A DNA stretch of 15,906 bases from Candidatus Heimdallarchaeota archaeon LC_2 (GTDB lineage Archaea; Asgardarchaeota; Heimdallarchaeia; Heimdallarchaeales; Kariarchaeaceae), in the NCBI GenBank assembly GCA_001940725.1, contig MDVR01000096.1, positions 1 to 15,906 of the forward strand, read 5' to 3'. The translations under genes and the position numbers were made by a program. Below the pieces are notes generated by a model that saw nothing but the letters and a program-made list of their open reading frames with translations, was not told where the DNA came from and searched no databases. Shown here one piece after another: positions 6,483 through 13,431 of the stretch (the first letter of the stretch is position 1; each line of letters opens with the position of its first letter).

Positions 6483-7076
6483 TTATTTTAACGAAATTTT
6501 CGAATAGGTTTCTAAGAATTCATTTTTGCATGACTCACAACAAAACCCCATTATTTGCGACCCAATTGATGTGATAATTCCTCTACCATCAAGACTTTCC
6601 TGACATAATGGACAATAAATTGATGAAACATTTTCTGCAACTAAATCAGTATCACAATCACCATAATCTTTCGATATTATTGGTTTAATCTCATAATTAT
6701 CTATATTGTAAATATCTAGTATTGAAATTAAGTTATTAAGATTTGCAGAAGTGATGTTTTTTGTAATCACGACTAAATTTTGATGTGATGCTATTTTGAT
6801 GATTGAATCAATGTACATCGTTTTTCTCAGTTCATCGATAAATGTATCACAATCTTTACCCACTCTTGATTCAATTAGAAATGAAGTATAGTTAGGTGCT
6901 AACTTTTCATCATCAATATTTATTGTAAAGTTCCTAATAACACCTTCACCGACTAGTCTATTCAGCCTATATGTAACTGCGGGGACCGATAAAGATAACT
7001 CCCCACCAATTTTAGTCAAAGACATTCTTGCGTCATTTTTTAAGATATATAATAATTTTAAATCGGTGCCATCCAT
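6483..7076 (-). CDS. Lrp/AsnC-family regulator with C-terminal TRASH domain
   Basis: This 197-residue transcription regulator has an AsnC-type helix-turn-helix at residues 1-50 (LKLLYILKNDARMSLTKIGGELSLSVPAVTYRLNRL), an Lrp-like effector/oligomerisation part at about 55-140, and a TRASH-type metal-binding domain at 150-190 with C155-x2-C158 and C179-C180-x2-C183. This architecture is known from archaeal metal regulators such as CopT, which control copper export and chaperone genes. It is the last gene of a minus-strand operon, 13 bp after the methyltransferase. The start ATG at 7076 has GAGAGG nearby upstream. Its likely targets are this operon or the ATPase and CopZ-N-like genes. Copper is the favoured ligand by analogy, but TRASH domains also bind other soft metals. 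Confidence 0.88.
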   Translation of the reverse strand: MDGTDLKLLYILKNDARMSLTKIGGELSLSVPAVTYRLNRLVGEGVIRNFTINIDDEKLAPNYTSFLIESRVGKDCDTFIDELRKTMYIDSIIKIASHQNLVVITKNITSANLNNLISILDIYNIDNYEIKPIISKDYGDCDTDLVAENVSSIYCPLCQESLDGRGIITSIGSQIMGFCCESCKNEFLETYSKISLK

Positions 7077-7089
7077 AAATCAAATCCTC

Positions 7090-8139
7090 TCAATTCATTT
7101 GGTAAATACCTGACCGGCCAATCGATTTTTGTAAGATTAAAATTCCAGTTTTCAATTTATACTTTTCATTATTAAATTCAATATCATACTCTTTGATAGA
7201 TTCCCAATGTGAGATTTTGAAACCATGTTCTATCGCCATGGTTTCCACATTTTCAACAAATTCAGCTCCAGAAATTCCACCACACTGAAAAGATTCATCA
7301 TCTCTCAACTCAGTCGGAAACTCTTCCAAAGCAAATTCATCTGCAATTATAAGTAATCCATGTAATTTTAATTTTTCATATGCACCTAGAAGAAATACAG
7401 ACTTATCATTTAACAAATTTAGAACATTATTTACGTAGATTACATCCTGAGATTCTTTTTCTAAAGGAGAAAGATCAAAACTTTCAATAAATTTTACATT
7501 ATTGATTCCTTGTAGTTTAGCTTGTTCAGTTGCAAATTTAACCATCTCTGGAGTTACATCAATTCCTGTGACTATTCCTGGATTTACAATCTCTGCCGTA
7601 AGTATTGCATCATGACCCGTTCCACATCCAAAATCAGTAATAAGCATGCCTTGCTCAAGAAATGAATTAATTCTTTCATTGAGGTTGTAAACTGAGGCAA
7701 AACTTGCAACACCATCAGATTCTGATAATCGATCTACATCAGTTGTTTTACAAACACAATTATCACTGCAAGCGACTTCAATCCCCTCCAAGGCTCTTTC
7801 AAGTGCTATTTTGTATTGTTTTTTTACCAGCTCTAAATCATCTGGTTTCTCAAATAATGTTTCAAATGTATCCAAATCTGTTTCCTCAACCTCACGGATC
7901 GCTATCTGACAATCTGAACAACATCCTTCAAATTCATTCAATTCAAATTTGATTTGATTTGCCCAAAGTGAAGACGTGATAATGGTATCACCACTTGATT
8001 CTGAAATCTCCACAAATTTTGTTTCATCAAGTTGAGAAGTTGTTTTTTTCACAGCTGTAACACACCCTGGGCAGGTTACGCCATCAAATTTCAATAAATA
8101 TCTTTGAAGTTTATTCTTTGTTATATTAATTTCTGACAT
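7090..8139 (-). CDS. HMA-domain / ArsM-like SAM methyltransferase fusion
   Basis: This 349-residue protein has an unusual architecture. An HMA-like metal-binding domain occupies about 12-70 (GVTCPGC, C23 and C26). It is followed by a second Cys motif, GCCSDC (C73, C74, C77), and a helical linker ending in ACSDNCVC (C124, C128, C130). A class I SAM-dependent methyltransferase fold covers about 145-310, with motif I DFGCGTGHD (169-177) and GIDVTPEM with D194. The order and spacing resemble arsenite methyltransferase ArsM, including CGGISGAEF (C286). The Cys usually found in the family's NCVINL motif is Asn here (VNNVLNLL, about 236-243), so one of the As(III)-coordinating thiols appears lost. 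AGGAGGT lies 8 bp upstream of the ATG. The gene is second in the operon, 13 bp after the regulator and 13 bp before the TRASH regulator. Arsenic methylation is possible; modification of a different metalloid or a protein is as likely. Confidence 0.8.
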   Translation of the reverse strand: MSEINITKNKLQRYLLKFDGVTCPGCVTAVKKTTSQLDETKFVEISESSGDTIITSSLWANQIKFELNEFEGCCSDCQIAIREVEETDLDTFETLFEKPDDLELVKKQYKIALERALEGIEVACSDNCVCKTTDVDRLSESDGVASFASVYNLNERINSFLEQGMLITDFGCGTGHDAILTAEIVNPGIVTGIDVTPEMVKFATEQAKLQGINNVKFIESFDLSPLEKESQDVIYVNNVLNLLNDKSVFLLGAYEKLKLHGLLIIADEFALEEFPTELRDDESFQCGGISGAEFVENVETMAIEHGFKISHWESIKEYDIEFNNEKYKLKTGILILQKSIGRSGIYQMN

Positions 8140-8152
8140 ATTTACCTACCTC

Positions 8153-8539
8153 CTAATTAAAAGTAATTTCACAAGTTGGTGCTTTTGAGCTGAAAGTATC
8201 AATACATTTACTAGTACATTCATAAAGCCTTTCCAAGCGTTGTCGAAGTATACTTTGTACTACAACCGGGTCTTTTGCGGTATAAGCGAATTCATAACCT
8301 CTTGGTGCTTTGTTTTTCTTTTTCTTGATACAAATACCATGGGAAACTAGATTTTGTAATGCAACATGAACAGTACTTTGTTTTCTGTTTGTTTCTTTAC
8401 ATAATTGAACAACGGTTCTCTCTCCATTTTGAATTAAGTGAAAGTATAGAAGGCTCTCGAGAGGGCTGAAATCCAGCATTATTTCTAAAATATCAGTACA
8501 ATTACTATCTTGATTCAGTAACTGATTTATGACACTCAT
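8153..8539 (-). CDS. Cys-rich winged-helix regulator, TrmB/ArsR-like
   Basis: This 128-residue predicted transcription regulator has a winged-helix core at about 24-85 (LESLLYFHLIQNGERTVVQLCKET, then a recognition helix QSTVHVALQNLVSHGIC and a basic wing KKKKNKAPRGYEF). The C-terminal helix carries C108-x3-C112 (ECTSKC), and C14, C47, C70 and C123 are also present, so metal or metalloid sensing through thiols is plausible. It is the first gene of the operon with the methyltransferase and Lrp-TRASH genes. The start is ATG at 8539. A dyad at 8571-8594 overlaps the TATA-like box upstream, as expected for an autorepressor. The exact family is unsure. Confidence 0.75.
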   Translation of the reverse strand: MSVINQLLNQDSNCTDILEIMLDFSPLESLLYFHLIQNGERTVVQLCKETNRKQSTVHVALQNLVSHGICIKKKKNKAPRGYEFAYTAKDPVVVQSILRQRLERLYECTSKCIDTFSSKAPTCEITFN

Positions 8540-8570
8540 AATTCTTGTTTATATTTGACATTTAAAATCT

Positions 8571-8594
8571 ATTGGTTATAGTATAACTACCAAT
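8571..8594. promoter_or_regulatory. Operator-like dyad over the operon promoter
   Basis: GTTATAGTATAAC (8575-8587) is a perfect palindrome about a central G, enclosed by ATTGGT (8571-8576) and ACCAAT (8589-8594). It lies 32-55 bp upstream of the minus-strand start at 8539 and overlaps a TATA-like TTATACTATAAC on that strand. It also lies 31 bp before the plus-strand ATG at 8626. A repressor bound here could control both directions. Confidence 0.5.
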
Positions 8595-8625
8595 AACTAA
8601 AATTATGAAGTAAGGAGGATCTGTT

Positions 8626-8826
8626 ATGTTAAAATATATTGGTTGTCAGTAAACTTTTGATAATTATCAAATCTCTTTTATAAAACAAATTAGCGATAAA
8701 ACCATTAGTCAGTCAAATGGATCAATCATGATTTTACTAAACAACCTTTCCAAGCATTTAGATACCATCTTATTTATTATACTCATCAATGATACATCAT
8801 CTTTCTCAATTATGACAGCAAAATGA
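8626..8826 (+). pseudogene. Small interrupted open frame with strong Shine-Dalgarno
   Basis: AAGGAGG at 8612-8618 lies 7 bp before ATG 8626. The frame encodes MLKYIGCQ, meets TAA at 8650-8652, then stays open for 57 codons (TFDNYQISFIKQISDK onward) to TGA at 8824-8826. The good ribosome-binding site and the long open stretch after one stop suggest a small gene recently broken by a nonsense change. Alternatively MLKYIGCQ is a short leader peptide. No family is recognised. It is transcribed divergently from the winged-helix gene and ends just before the convergent ArsR gene. Confidence 0.3.
8656..8671. promoter_or_regulatory. Perfect 16-bp palindrome
   Basis: TTTGATAATTATCAAA is fully self-complementary and contains the GATAAT/ATTATC half-sites seen in Fur-type boxes. 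It lies inside the interrupted small frame. It may be an operator, a small hairpin or a chance AT-rich palindrome. Confidence 0.3.
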
Positions 8827-8832
8827 GAGTGG

Positions 8833-9375
8833 CTAAATTGATTTCTCGCTAACCAAAAAATTGCTAATACCTCCTAGTATAATTTGGCTAAGTACATAAT
8901 CTCTAAAATGGGATGGATCGCATTTTTCGCATGGAATCAGAGATTTTGCAATCGCATTAATTTCGACACGATAATCCTTTAAAATTCCATTAAATAAATT
9001 TTCAAGCTTTGGTTTTAATTTTGTACTTATAGCTTGAACCTCGTTCATTTTAAGGTCAGAAATTACATGATCTAGGATTTGACTATTGCTTTGATAATAT
9101 TTTAGTACCCCACCTCGACTTTCTTTTAAACCGGTTAAATTTACAAATCCAGATTTTTTTAGTACATCAACATGATGTCTGATGGTATTTGTAGATTTAA
9201 CAATACCTTGATCTTCTAATTTCTTTTCAAGATCACCTATCGACAAAGGGTTTTCACTTAATAATTGTAATATTGTCAAACGAGTTTCATCGCTTAATAC
9301 CTTTAATTTTGATTTATTCAATGGTATAAGTTGCCGAAATTCAGTTGTTGGGCTTACTCTAACCATGTCTGTCAA
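8833..9375 (-). CDS. ArsR-type winged-helix metal regulator
   Basis: This 180-residue protein has an ArsR-like winged-helix domain at about 20-100 (LKVLSDETRLTILQLLSENPLSIGDLEKKL, recognition helix NTIRHHVDVLKKSGFV, wing SRGGVLKYYQ). A helical C-terminal domain contains C149-x2-C152 (IPCEKCDP), a candidate metal site different from the ArsR alpha3 motif. The start is taken as TTG at 9375, because AGAGGT lies 6 bp before it; ATG 9366 is the alternative. It is divergent from the P-type ATPase with 153 bp between them, the usual layout of a repressor and its export target. It probably represses the ATPase until metal binds. The longer C-terminal half makes it a larger relative of ArsR, not a minimal one. 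Confidence 0.82.
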   Translation of the reverse strand: MTDMVRVSPTTEFRQLIPLNKSKLKVLSDETRLTILQLLSENPLSIGDLEKKLEDQGIVKSTNTIRHHVDVLKKSGFVNLTGLKESRGGVLKYYQSNSQILDHVISDLKMNEVQAISTKLKPKLENLFNGILKDYRVEINAIAKSLIPCEKCDPSHFRDYVLSQIILGGISNFLVSEKSI

Positions 9376-9474
9376 ATTGTAACCTCTTGCAATCTTCTAT
9401 ACTTAATTGGATAGCGATCTTGATATAAATTGTTTTGGATTATTCCAACCACAATTATTGTAATTCCATTATTA

Positions 9475-9525
9475 TTTTATATATAACATATTAATCCTAA
9501 TACTACTATTTATATTGGAGTAGTA
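9475..9525 (+). promoter_or_regulatory. ATPase promoter with TATA box and operator dyad
   Basis: TTTTATATATAACATA at 9475-9490 is a good archaeal TATA box. Downstream, TACTAC (9501-9506) and GTAGTA (9520-9525) form an inverted repeat with a 13-bp spacer; the arms extend to TAATACTAC and GTAGTAATA with one mismatch. The dyad falls where transcription should begin and just before GTG 9529. It fits a repressor operator, most likely for the divergent ArsR-type protein. Confidence 0.5.
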
Positions 9526-9528
9526 ATA

Positions 9529-12039
9529 GTGCTGTTTATCATACAACTCATAGGGTGTGTCATCATGGCCCAAAAAATGAACGAAAAGCATATTATAAAA
9601 ATTGGTGGAATGCAATGTTCTTTTTGCGTGCAAAGCATTACTAAAGCCTACACACGGATGGATGGGGTATCAGATGTTTCTGTCAACCTCTCCCATGAGG
9701 AAGCATTGGTTGAATACAATCCCGATAAAACTTCTGTAACGAAACTAAATGATACAATGGTAAGTTTAGGATATACTGTAAGAGATTCCAATAAGGTTAG
9801 GACATTTGAAGAAGAGCAAGAGGAATTGAAGCATGCTAAAATTGAATTATTTAAAGCTGCAGCCGTTACTTCTGTCGCATTTATTTTTATGGTCTTAAAT
9901 TGGACCGGAAATGGCCAACCCTGGTTCGAGTGGATTATGCTATCTTTGACCCTAGGTATGATCTTTGTTGTGGGAAAACCCATACTAAAAATGGCTACTG
10001 GATCTCTACGACGTGGTATTTTAAACCAACATGTACTAATGGAATTTGGAGCCTTTGGAGGTTTAATAGGAGGTTTAATTGGATTTTATGTCCAGCCGTG
10101 GCCTATGGCTGATTTTATGGGTGCAGCGATTTTCATTACTGCCTATCATATCCTTTCAGGATATGTTTCACTTCATGTTAGAACTAAAAGCTCAAGAGCA
10201 ATCATGAATTTAATGGAGTTACAACCACCCGAAGCCCGCGTGGTCAGAGATGGAAAAGAGAAACAAATTCCCATCGAAGAAGTTAAGATAGGAGATCGTG
10301 TCAGGGTAAGACCTGGAGAAAACATTCCAGTGGATGGAAAAATTATTGATGGAAATTCATCTGTTGATCAGAGTTTAGTTACTGGAGAATCAATTCCAGC
10401 CATCAAGAATGTCGGTGATGAAGTGATCGGTGGTTCAATCAATCAATTTGGAACCTTAGTTATACAGGTCACAAAAATAGGAGATGAAAGTTTTCTTCAA
10501 CAAGTAGCAAAATCAATCCAAGAAGCACGTGCATTAAAACCAGGAATTCTTGCAGCAGTGGATCGTGTACTCAAATATTTTGTACCAGCAGTGCTTTGGG
10601 CTGCAGCAATTGCATTTCTTATATGGACATTTGGTGCATGGCTTGTGGTTGGAGAACCCAACTTTAGTCGAGCAATCTTTGCTACACTTGCAGTCTTGGT
10701 ATTGGGTTACCCTTGTGCTTTAGGAATGGCTACACCATTGGCTATGATACGTGGCGGAGGGCTTGCTGCTCAAAAAGGAATATTGATGAGATCTGGAGAA
10801 GCATTTCAAGTTTTTAAAGATGTATCAATCATTGCTTTAGATAAAACTGGTACTATAACGGAAGGAAAACCATCTGTGGTAGATATTATTCCCACAAATG
10901 GAACTGATAAATCAACATTAATGACGATCGCTGCAGCTGCAGAAAGAAGTTCTGAACATCCATTAGCTCTAGCTATTGTTAAATACGCTGAGTTGCAAAA
11001 TTATGATTTTGATGATGTTGTTTTGGAAGATTTTCAAGCCATTTCTGGATCTGGAATTAGAGTATTGGTAAAACAAGCAGAAATTGTGCTTGGAAGCCCT
11101 AGATTTTTGAAAGACGAGATGGTTGATTTACTATCAATGAGTGATCAAATAGCGGAAATGGAAAGCAAGGGGTGGACCGTAATTGGTGTTGCAGAAAATA
11201 AAAAATTATTAGGGTTAATATCTATTTCAGATACGATCAAGGCTGATGCAAAATATGCTATTAGCGAGATGAAAGCGATTGGACTTGAACCAATTTTGAT
11301 CACAGGTGATAGTAAACGTGTAGCTAATTATATTGCTTCACAAGTAGGAATTTCAAAAATTGTTGCTGAAGTATTACCCCAAGAAAAAGCAGAAAAAATT
11401 CGTGAATTGCAAAAGAATAAGACTAGAGTAGCCATGGTTGGCGATGGTATAAATGATGCACCTGCATTAATGCAAGCCGATGTTGGGATAGCTTTTAATT
11501 CAGGGACTGATATAGCAATTGAATCGGCTGATGTAGTTCTGGTCAACAATAATTTGATGGGAGTCGTCAATGCTTACCATATTGGAAAATCGAGTTTTTC
11601 AAAAACTAAACAGAATGTATTACTCGCCTTTACTTTCAATGGAGTTGGAGTACCTTTGGCCATGACCGGATTAGTTCATCCAGTATTTGCCATGATAGCG
11701 ATGGCTGCGAGTGTGACAGCAGTGTTGTTAAATTCCTATGGCGGGAGACTAATTCCTTCAAAAACCGAAGAAGTTTCTAGCCAATCATTTGAGGAAGCAT
11801 TATCCACTGAATTGAAAACACATCAAATAAGTTACAGGATTCCAACAATACATTGTCAAGGATGTATATCAGGCTTAAAGGAAACCTTGGAGGAACTTCC
11901 AGGAATAGTTTCAGTTGATGGTGATGCGGATTCAAAAACCTTAATTATGGATTTTGTAAATGAGGAAGCTAACTTTAAGAAAGTGAAGAAGGTAATCCAA
12001 AATGCGGGGCATAAAATAGAACAGGAAGTTACGCTATGA
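9529..12039 (+). CDS. P1B-type heavy-metal ATPase, CopA-like, with YPC motif
   Basis: This 836-residue membrane pump probably exports copper(I) or another soft metal. In order it has: an N-terminal HMA domain with C30-S-F-C33; transmembrane helices at about 106-124, 134-150, 166-187 and 195-214; the actuator TGES at 285-288; helices near 350-398; Y394-P-C396; the phosphorylation site DKTGT at 438-442; SEHP with H477; GDGINDAP at 638-645; two C-terminal helices; and a second HMA domain near the end with C776-Q-G-C779. Canonical CopA has CPC and a YN pair in TM7; here they are YPC and FN (F703-N704). The metal site is therefore altered, as in a subset of archaeal pumps. Starts at GTG 9529 (GGAG 8 bp upstream) and ATG 9565 are both plausible; ATG 9565 gives 824 residues. 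It overlaps the HMA chaperone gene by 4 bp. Confidence 0.93.
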   Translation: MLFIIQLIGCVIMAQKMNEKHIIKIGGMQCSFCVQSITKAYTRMDGVSDVSVNLSHEEALVEYNPDKTSVTKLNDTMVSLGYTVRDSNKVRTFEEEQEELKHAKIELFKAAAVTSVAFIFMVLNWTGNGQPWFEWIMLSLTLGMIFVVGKPILKMATGSLRRGILNQHVLMEFGAFGGLIGGLIGFYVQPWPMADFMGAAIFITAYHILSGYVSLHVRTKSSRAIMNLMELQPPEARVVRDGKEKQIPIEEVKIGDRVRVRPGENIPVDGKIIDGNSSVDQSLVTGESIPAIKNVGDEVIGGSINQFGTLVIQVTKIGDESFLQQVAKSIQEARALKPGILAAVDRVLKYFVPAVLWAAAIAFLIWTFGAWLVVGEPNFSRAIFATLAVLVLGYPCALGMATPLAMIRGGGLAAQKGILMRSGEAFQVFKDVSIIALDKTGTITEGKPSVVDIIPTNGTDKSTLMTIAAAAERSSEHPLALAIVKYAELQNYDFDDVVLEDFQAISGSGIRVLVKQAEIVLGSPRFLKDEMVDLLSMSDQIAEMESKGWTVIGVAENKKLLGLISISDTIKADAKYAISEMKAIGLEPILITGDSKRVANYIASQVGISKIVAEVLPQEKAEKIRELQKNKTRVAMVGDGINDAPALMQADVGIAFNSGTDIAIESADVVLVNNNLMGVVNAYHIGKSSFSKTKQNVLLAFTFNGVGVPLAMTGLVHPVFAMIAMAASVTAVLLNSYGGRLIPSKTEEVSSQSFEEALSTELKTHQISYRIPTIHCQGCISGLKETLEELPGIVSVDGDADSKTLIMDFVNEEANFKKVKKVIQNAGHKIEQEVTL

Positions 12040-12248
12040 CCAATAGAATAAAGATGAATATATCTGGGATGTGCTGCAAAAGTTGTTCCAATACTATTGA
12101 GTTGCATATTTCCAAATTTGATTTTATTTCCAAAATCAAGATTGATCCAAAGAGTGGTATAGCTGAATTTGACATTGTTGGATCTATTAAAGAAAATGAA
12201 ACTGCATTAATTATAGCTATAACAGATCTTGGTTACAAGGTTGAATAG
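12036..12248 (+). CDS. Free HMA-domain metallochaperone, CopZ/Atx1-like
   Basis: This 70-residue single HMA domain begins near residue 5 and carries the metal motif GMCCKSC (C13, C14, C17), with the usual C-terminal ITDLGYKVE. It probably carries soft metal, likely Cu(I), to or from the ATPase in the cytoplasm. Its ATG lies inside the ATPase stop (ATGA overlap at 12036-12039), so the two are translationally coupled. The extra Cys next to the first motif Cys is not universal in the family. Together with the CopZ-N-like protein at 5881-6471 it would reconstitute the two domains of Archaeoglobus CopZ. Confidence 0.88.
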   Translation: MTNRIKMNISGMCCKSCSNTIELHISKFDFISKIKIDPKSGIAEFDIVGSIKENETALIIAITDLGYKVE

Positions 12249-12310
12249 GATTGTAAATCAAATCGATATCTCTAATTAGTTAAGCATCTAAAAAATAAAT
12301 TCATTCTACA

Positions 12311-12317
12311 TTTTTTT
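12311..12317 (+). terminator. Poly-T terminator after the ATPase operon
   Basis: A run of seven T lies 63 bp after the chaperone stop, with no strong stem before it. T-tracts of this kind terminate archaeal transcription. It also lies 16 bp beyond the end of the opposing gene fragment. Confidence 0.4.
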
Positions 12318-12332
12318 GAAAATGAGAACATT

Positions 12333-12662
12333 TTATTCTAAGTTTTTCTTAAATCGAACAGCTGCTTTATTCCACACATAATCAGAAGTAAGTCTCAACT
12401 CATCCGGGTCCAGTTGTGTTATCCAGCGTCTCTCAATCACATTTCTGGAATTAATCATAGGGACAACGCGTCTCACATCAAGAGCTGTTGCCCAATCAAT
12501 TACTCTTTTGTATCCAGTATCAGGAATAATTCTCTGCAGAAAAATCTTTCGAGCCAGACGATCCATCCAGATCCTCTTTTTCATATCCCATGATCCCCAA
12601 GATTTGTGAGTATTTTCAAAAAGTTTCGGAATGACTAATTCTCTTTTCTCATTGAATCCAAA
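12333..12662 (-). pseudogene. C-terminal fragment of an unidentified protein
   Basis: The open minus-strand frame runs from a TAA at 12665-12663 to the stop at 12333, 109 codons. It reads as a continuous protein: ELVIPKLFENTHKSWGSWD, then MKKRIWMDRLARKIF, VIDWATALDVRRVVPMIN and RRWITQLDPDELRL. An ATG at 12584 allows an 83-residue product, but the coherent Trp-rich sequence before it shows that the original protein was longer. No start codon precedes it, so the N-terminal part is lost. The family is not recognised. Its base composition is less AT-rich than the surroundings, which fits an older chromosomal gene or acquired DNA. The lost upstream part coincides with a 22-bp direct repeat. Confidence 0.5.
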
Positions 12663-12720
12663 TTATTTTCATATCATTTTCAGTTATTTATAAAATGATA
12701 TTTTCAAAAAGTTTCGGAAT
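12611..12720. repeat. 22-bp perfect direct repeat
   Basis: The sequence beginning TATTTTCAAAAAGTTTCGG occurs at 12611-12632 and again at 12699-12720, 88 bp apart. The first copy lies inside the gene fragment, where it encodes IPKLFEN on the minus strand. The second lies in non-coding DNA upstream. A looser third match begins near 12772. The repeat may mark a deletion or insertion joint that truncated the fragment. Confidence 0.65.
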
Positions 12721-12842
12721 AGCATATGATTTTTCATAATGTTTAGGATTGATATATATACAGATATTGCTTATTTCAAAACATTTCAGATATAAGGAGT
12801 CAATATTCACATAAACCATTAAAGGTTAAATAAGATTTATTA

Positions 12843-12857
12843 AAATGATAATCATTT
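12843..12857. promoter_or_regulatory. Fur-box-like palindrome at the CHAT gene start
   Basis: AAATGATAATCATTT is a perfect palindrome around a central A and contains the same 13-bp core as the site at 3427-3439. It ends 10 bp before ATG 12868. If bound by a metalloregulator it would block initiation of the CHAT gene. Confidence 0.4.
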
Positions 12858-12867
12858 GTATCTGTGG

Positions 12868-13431
12868 ATGGATGAGATTTATAAGATAATAATTCAAAAT
12901 AATAATGATAATGAAATTAATCTTATAATAAAATCAGATGAAACTATCATATATTCCGAATCAATCTCAGACTTTGATTTTACATTAGAAAAGAAGGAGA
13001 AAGATGAATTAAAGTGGTATTTGGAAGATTATCGTGAATTTCCATACGGTGCAGAACAAGATCGAGCGGTTAGATCAGAAAATATCATGAAAGAAATAGG
13101 TGGGAGATTGTTTATCGGTATATTTTTTAATTTTTTCAATAAACATTCTAGTGATCTCTATTCTGATTTATTTGAAAAAGGTCTTAAGAATACATCTATA
13201 ATTATTGAGTCAGATAATCCATTTTTCTTGAATATACCTTGGGAACTTATTCATGAGACTAAACTAGTTAATGAGTATTTATCCCCCATCTGTTATGGAT
13301 TATTTCGTAAAGGGAGTGGTGAATATGGTACTTTTGATAATAATGATGTGAATGAAAGTTTAAAATGTTATTGGTTATTTCACGCCCTAAAGCAAAAGAT
13401 GTCCCATTCAGATATATTGCAGATGCACTAA
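12868..13431 (+). CDS. CHAT-NTPase-TPR protein, first reading frame
   Basis: This is the N-terminal part of a large CHAT protein. From ATG 12868 the frame encodes about 187 residues and includes NIPWELIHE and YLSPICYGLFRKG, the typical start of a CHAT (caspase HetF associated with TPRs) domain. ATG 12868 is preferred over an in-frame TTG at 12856, which lies within a palindrome; neither has a Shine-Dalgarno. After ESLK (AAA at 13363-13365) this frame yields non-homologous residues and stops at 13431, while the -1 frame continues the CHAT fold. A single missing A in the AAAA run, or programmed -1 slippage, would join the two. Alone this product would lack the catalytic dyad. Confidence 0.75.
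   Translation: MDEIYKIIIQNNNDNEINLIIKSDETIIYSESISDFDFTLEKKEKDELKWYLEDYREFPYGAEQDRAVRSENIMKEIGGRLFIGIFFNFFNKHSSDLYSDLFEKGLKNTSIIIESDNPFFLNIPWELIHETKLVNEYLSPICYGLFRKGSGEYGTFDNNDVNESLKCYWLFHALKQKMSHSDILQMH
13359..13365 (+). other. Slippery heptamer T TTA AAA at the frame switch
   Basis: TTTAAAA is read as AGT TTA AAA TGT in the first frame. A one-base backward slip gives TTT AAA ATG TTA, which enters the downstream frame as K-M-L-L-V-I-S-R-P. This matches the X XXY YYZ form of -1 programmed frameshift sites. It is equally explained by loss of one A. The ATG formed at 13365 could also allow independent initiation, but no Shine-Dalgarno precedes it. Confidence 0.5.

Noticed and set aside
9648..9983. 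Antisense open frames within the ATPase gene, including those at 11328-11570 and 11856-12107
   Set aside because: They are shadows of a strongly supported coding frame and have no independent evidence.
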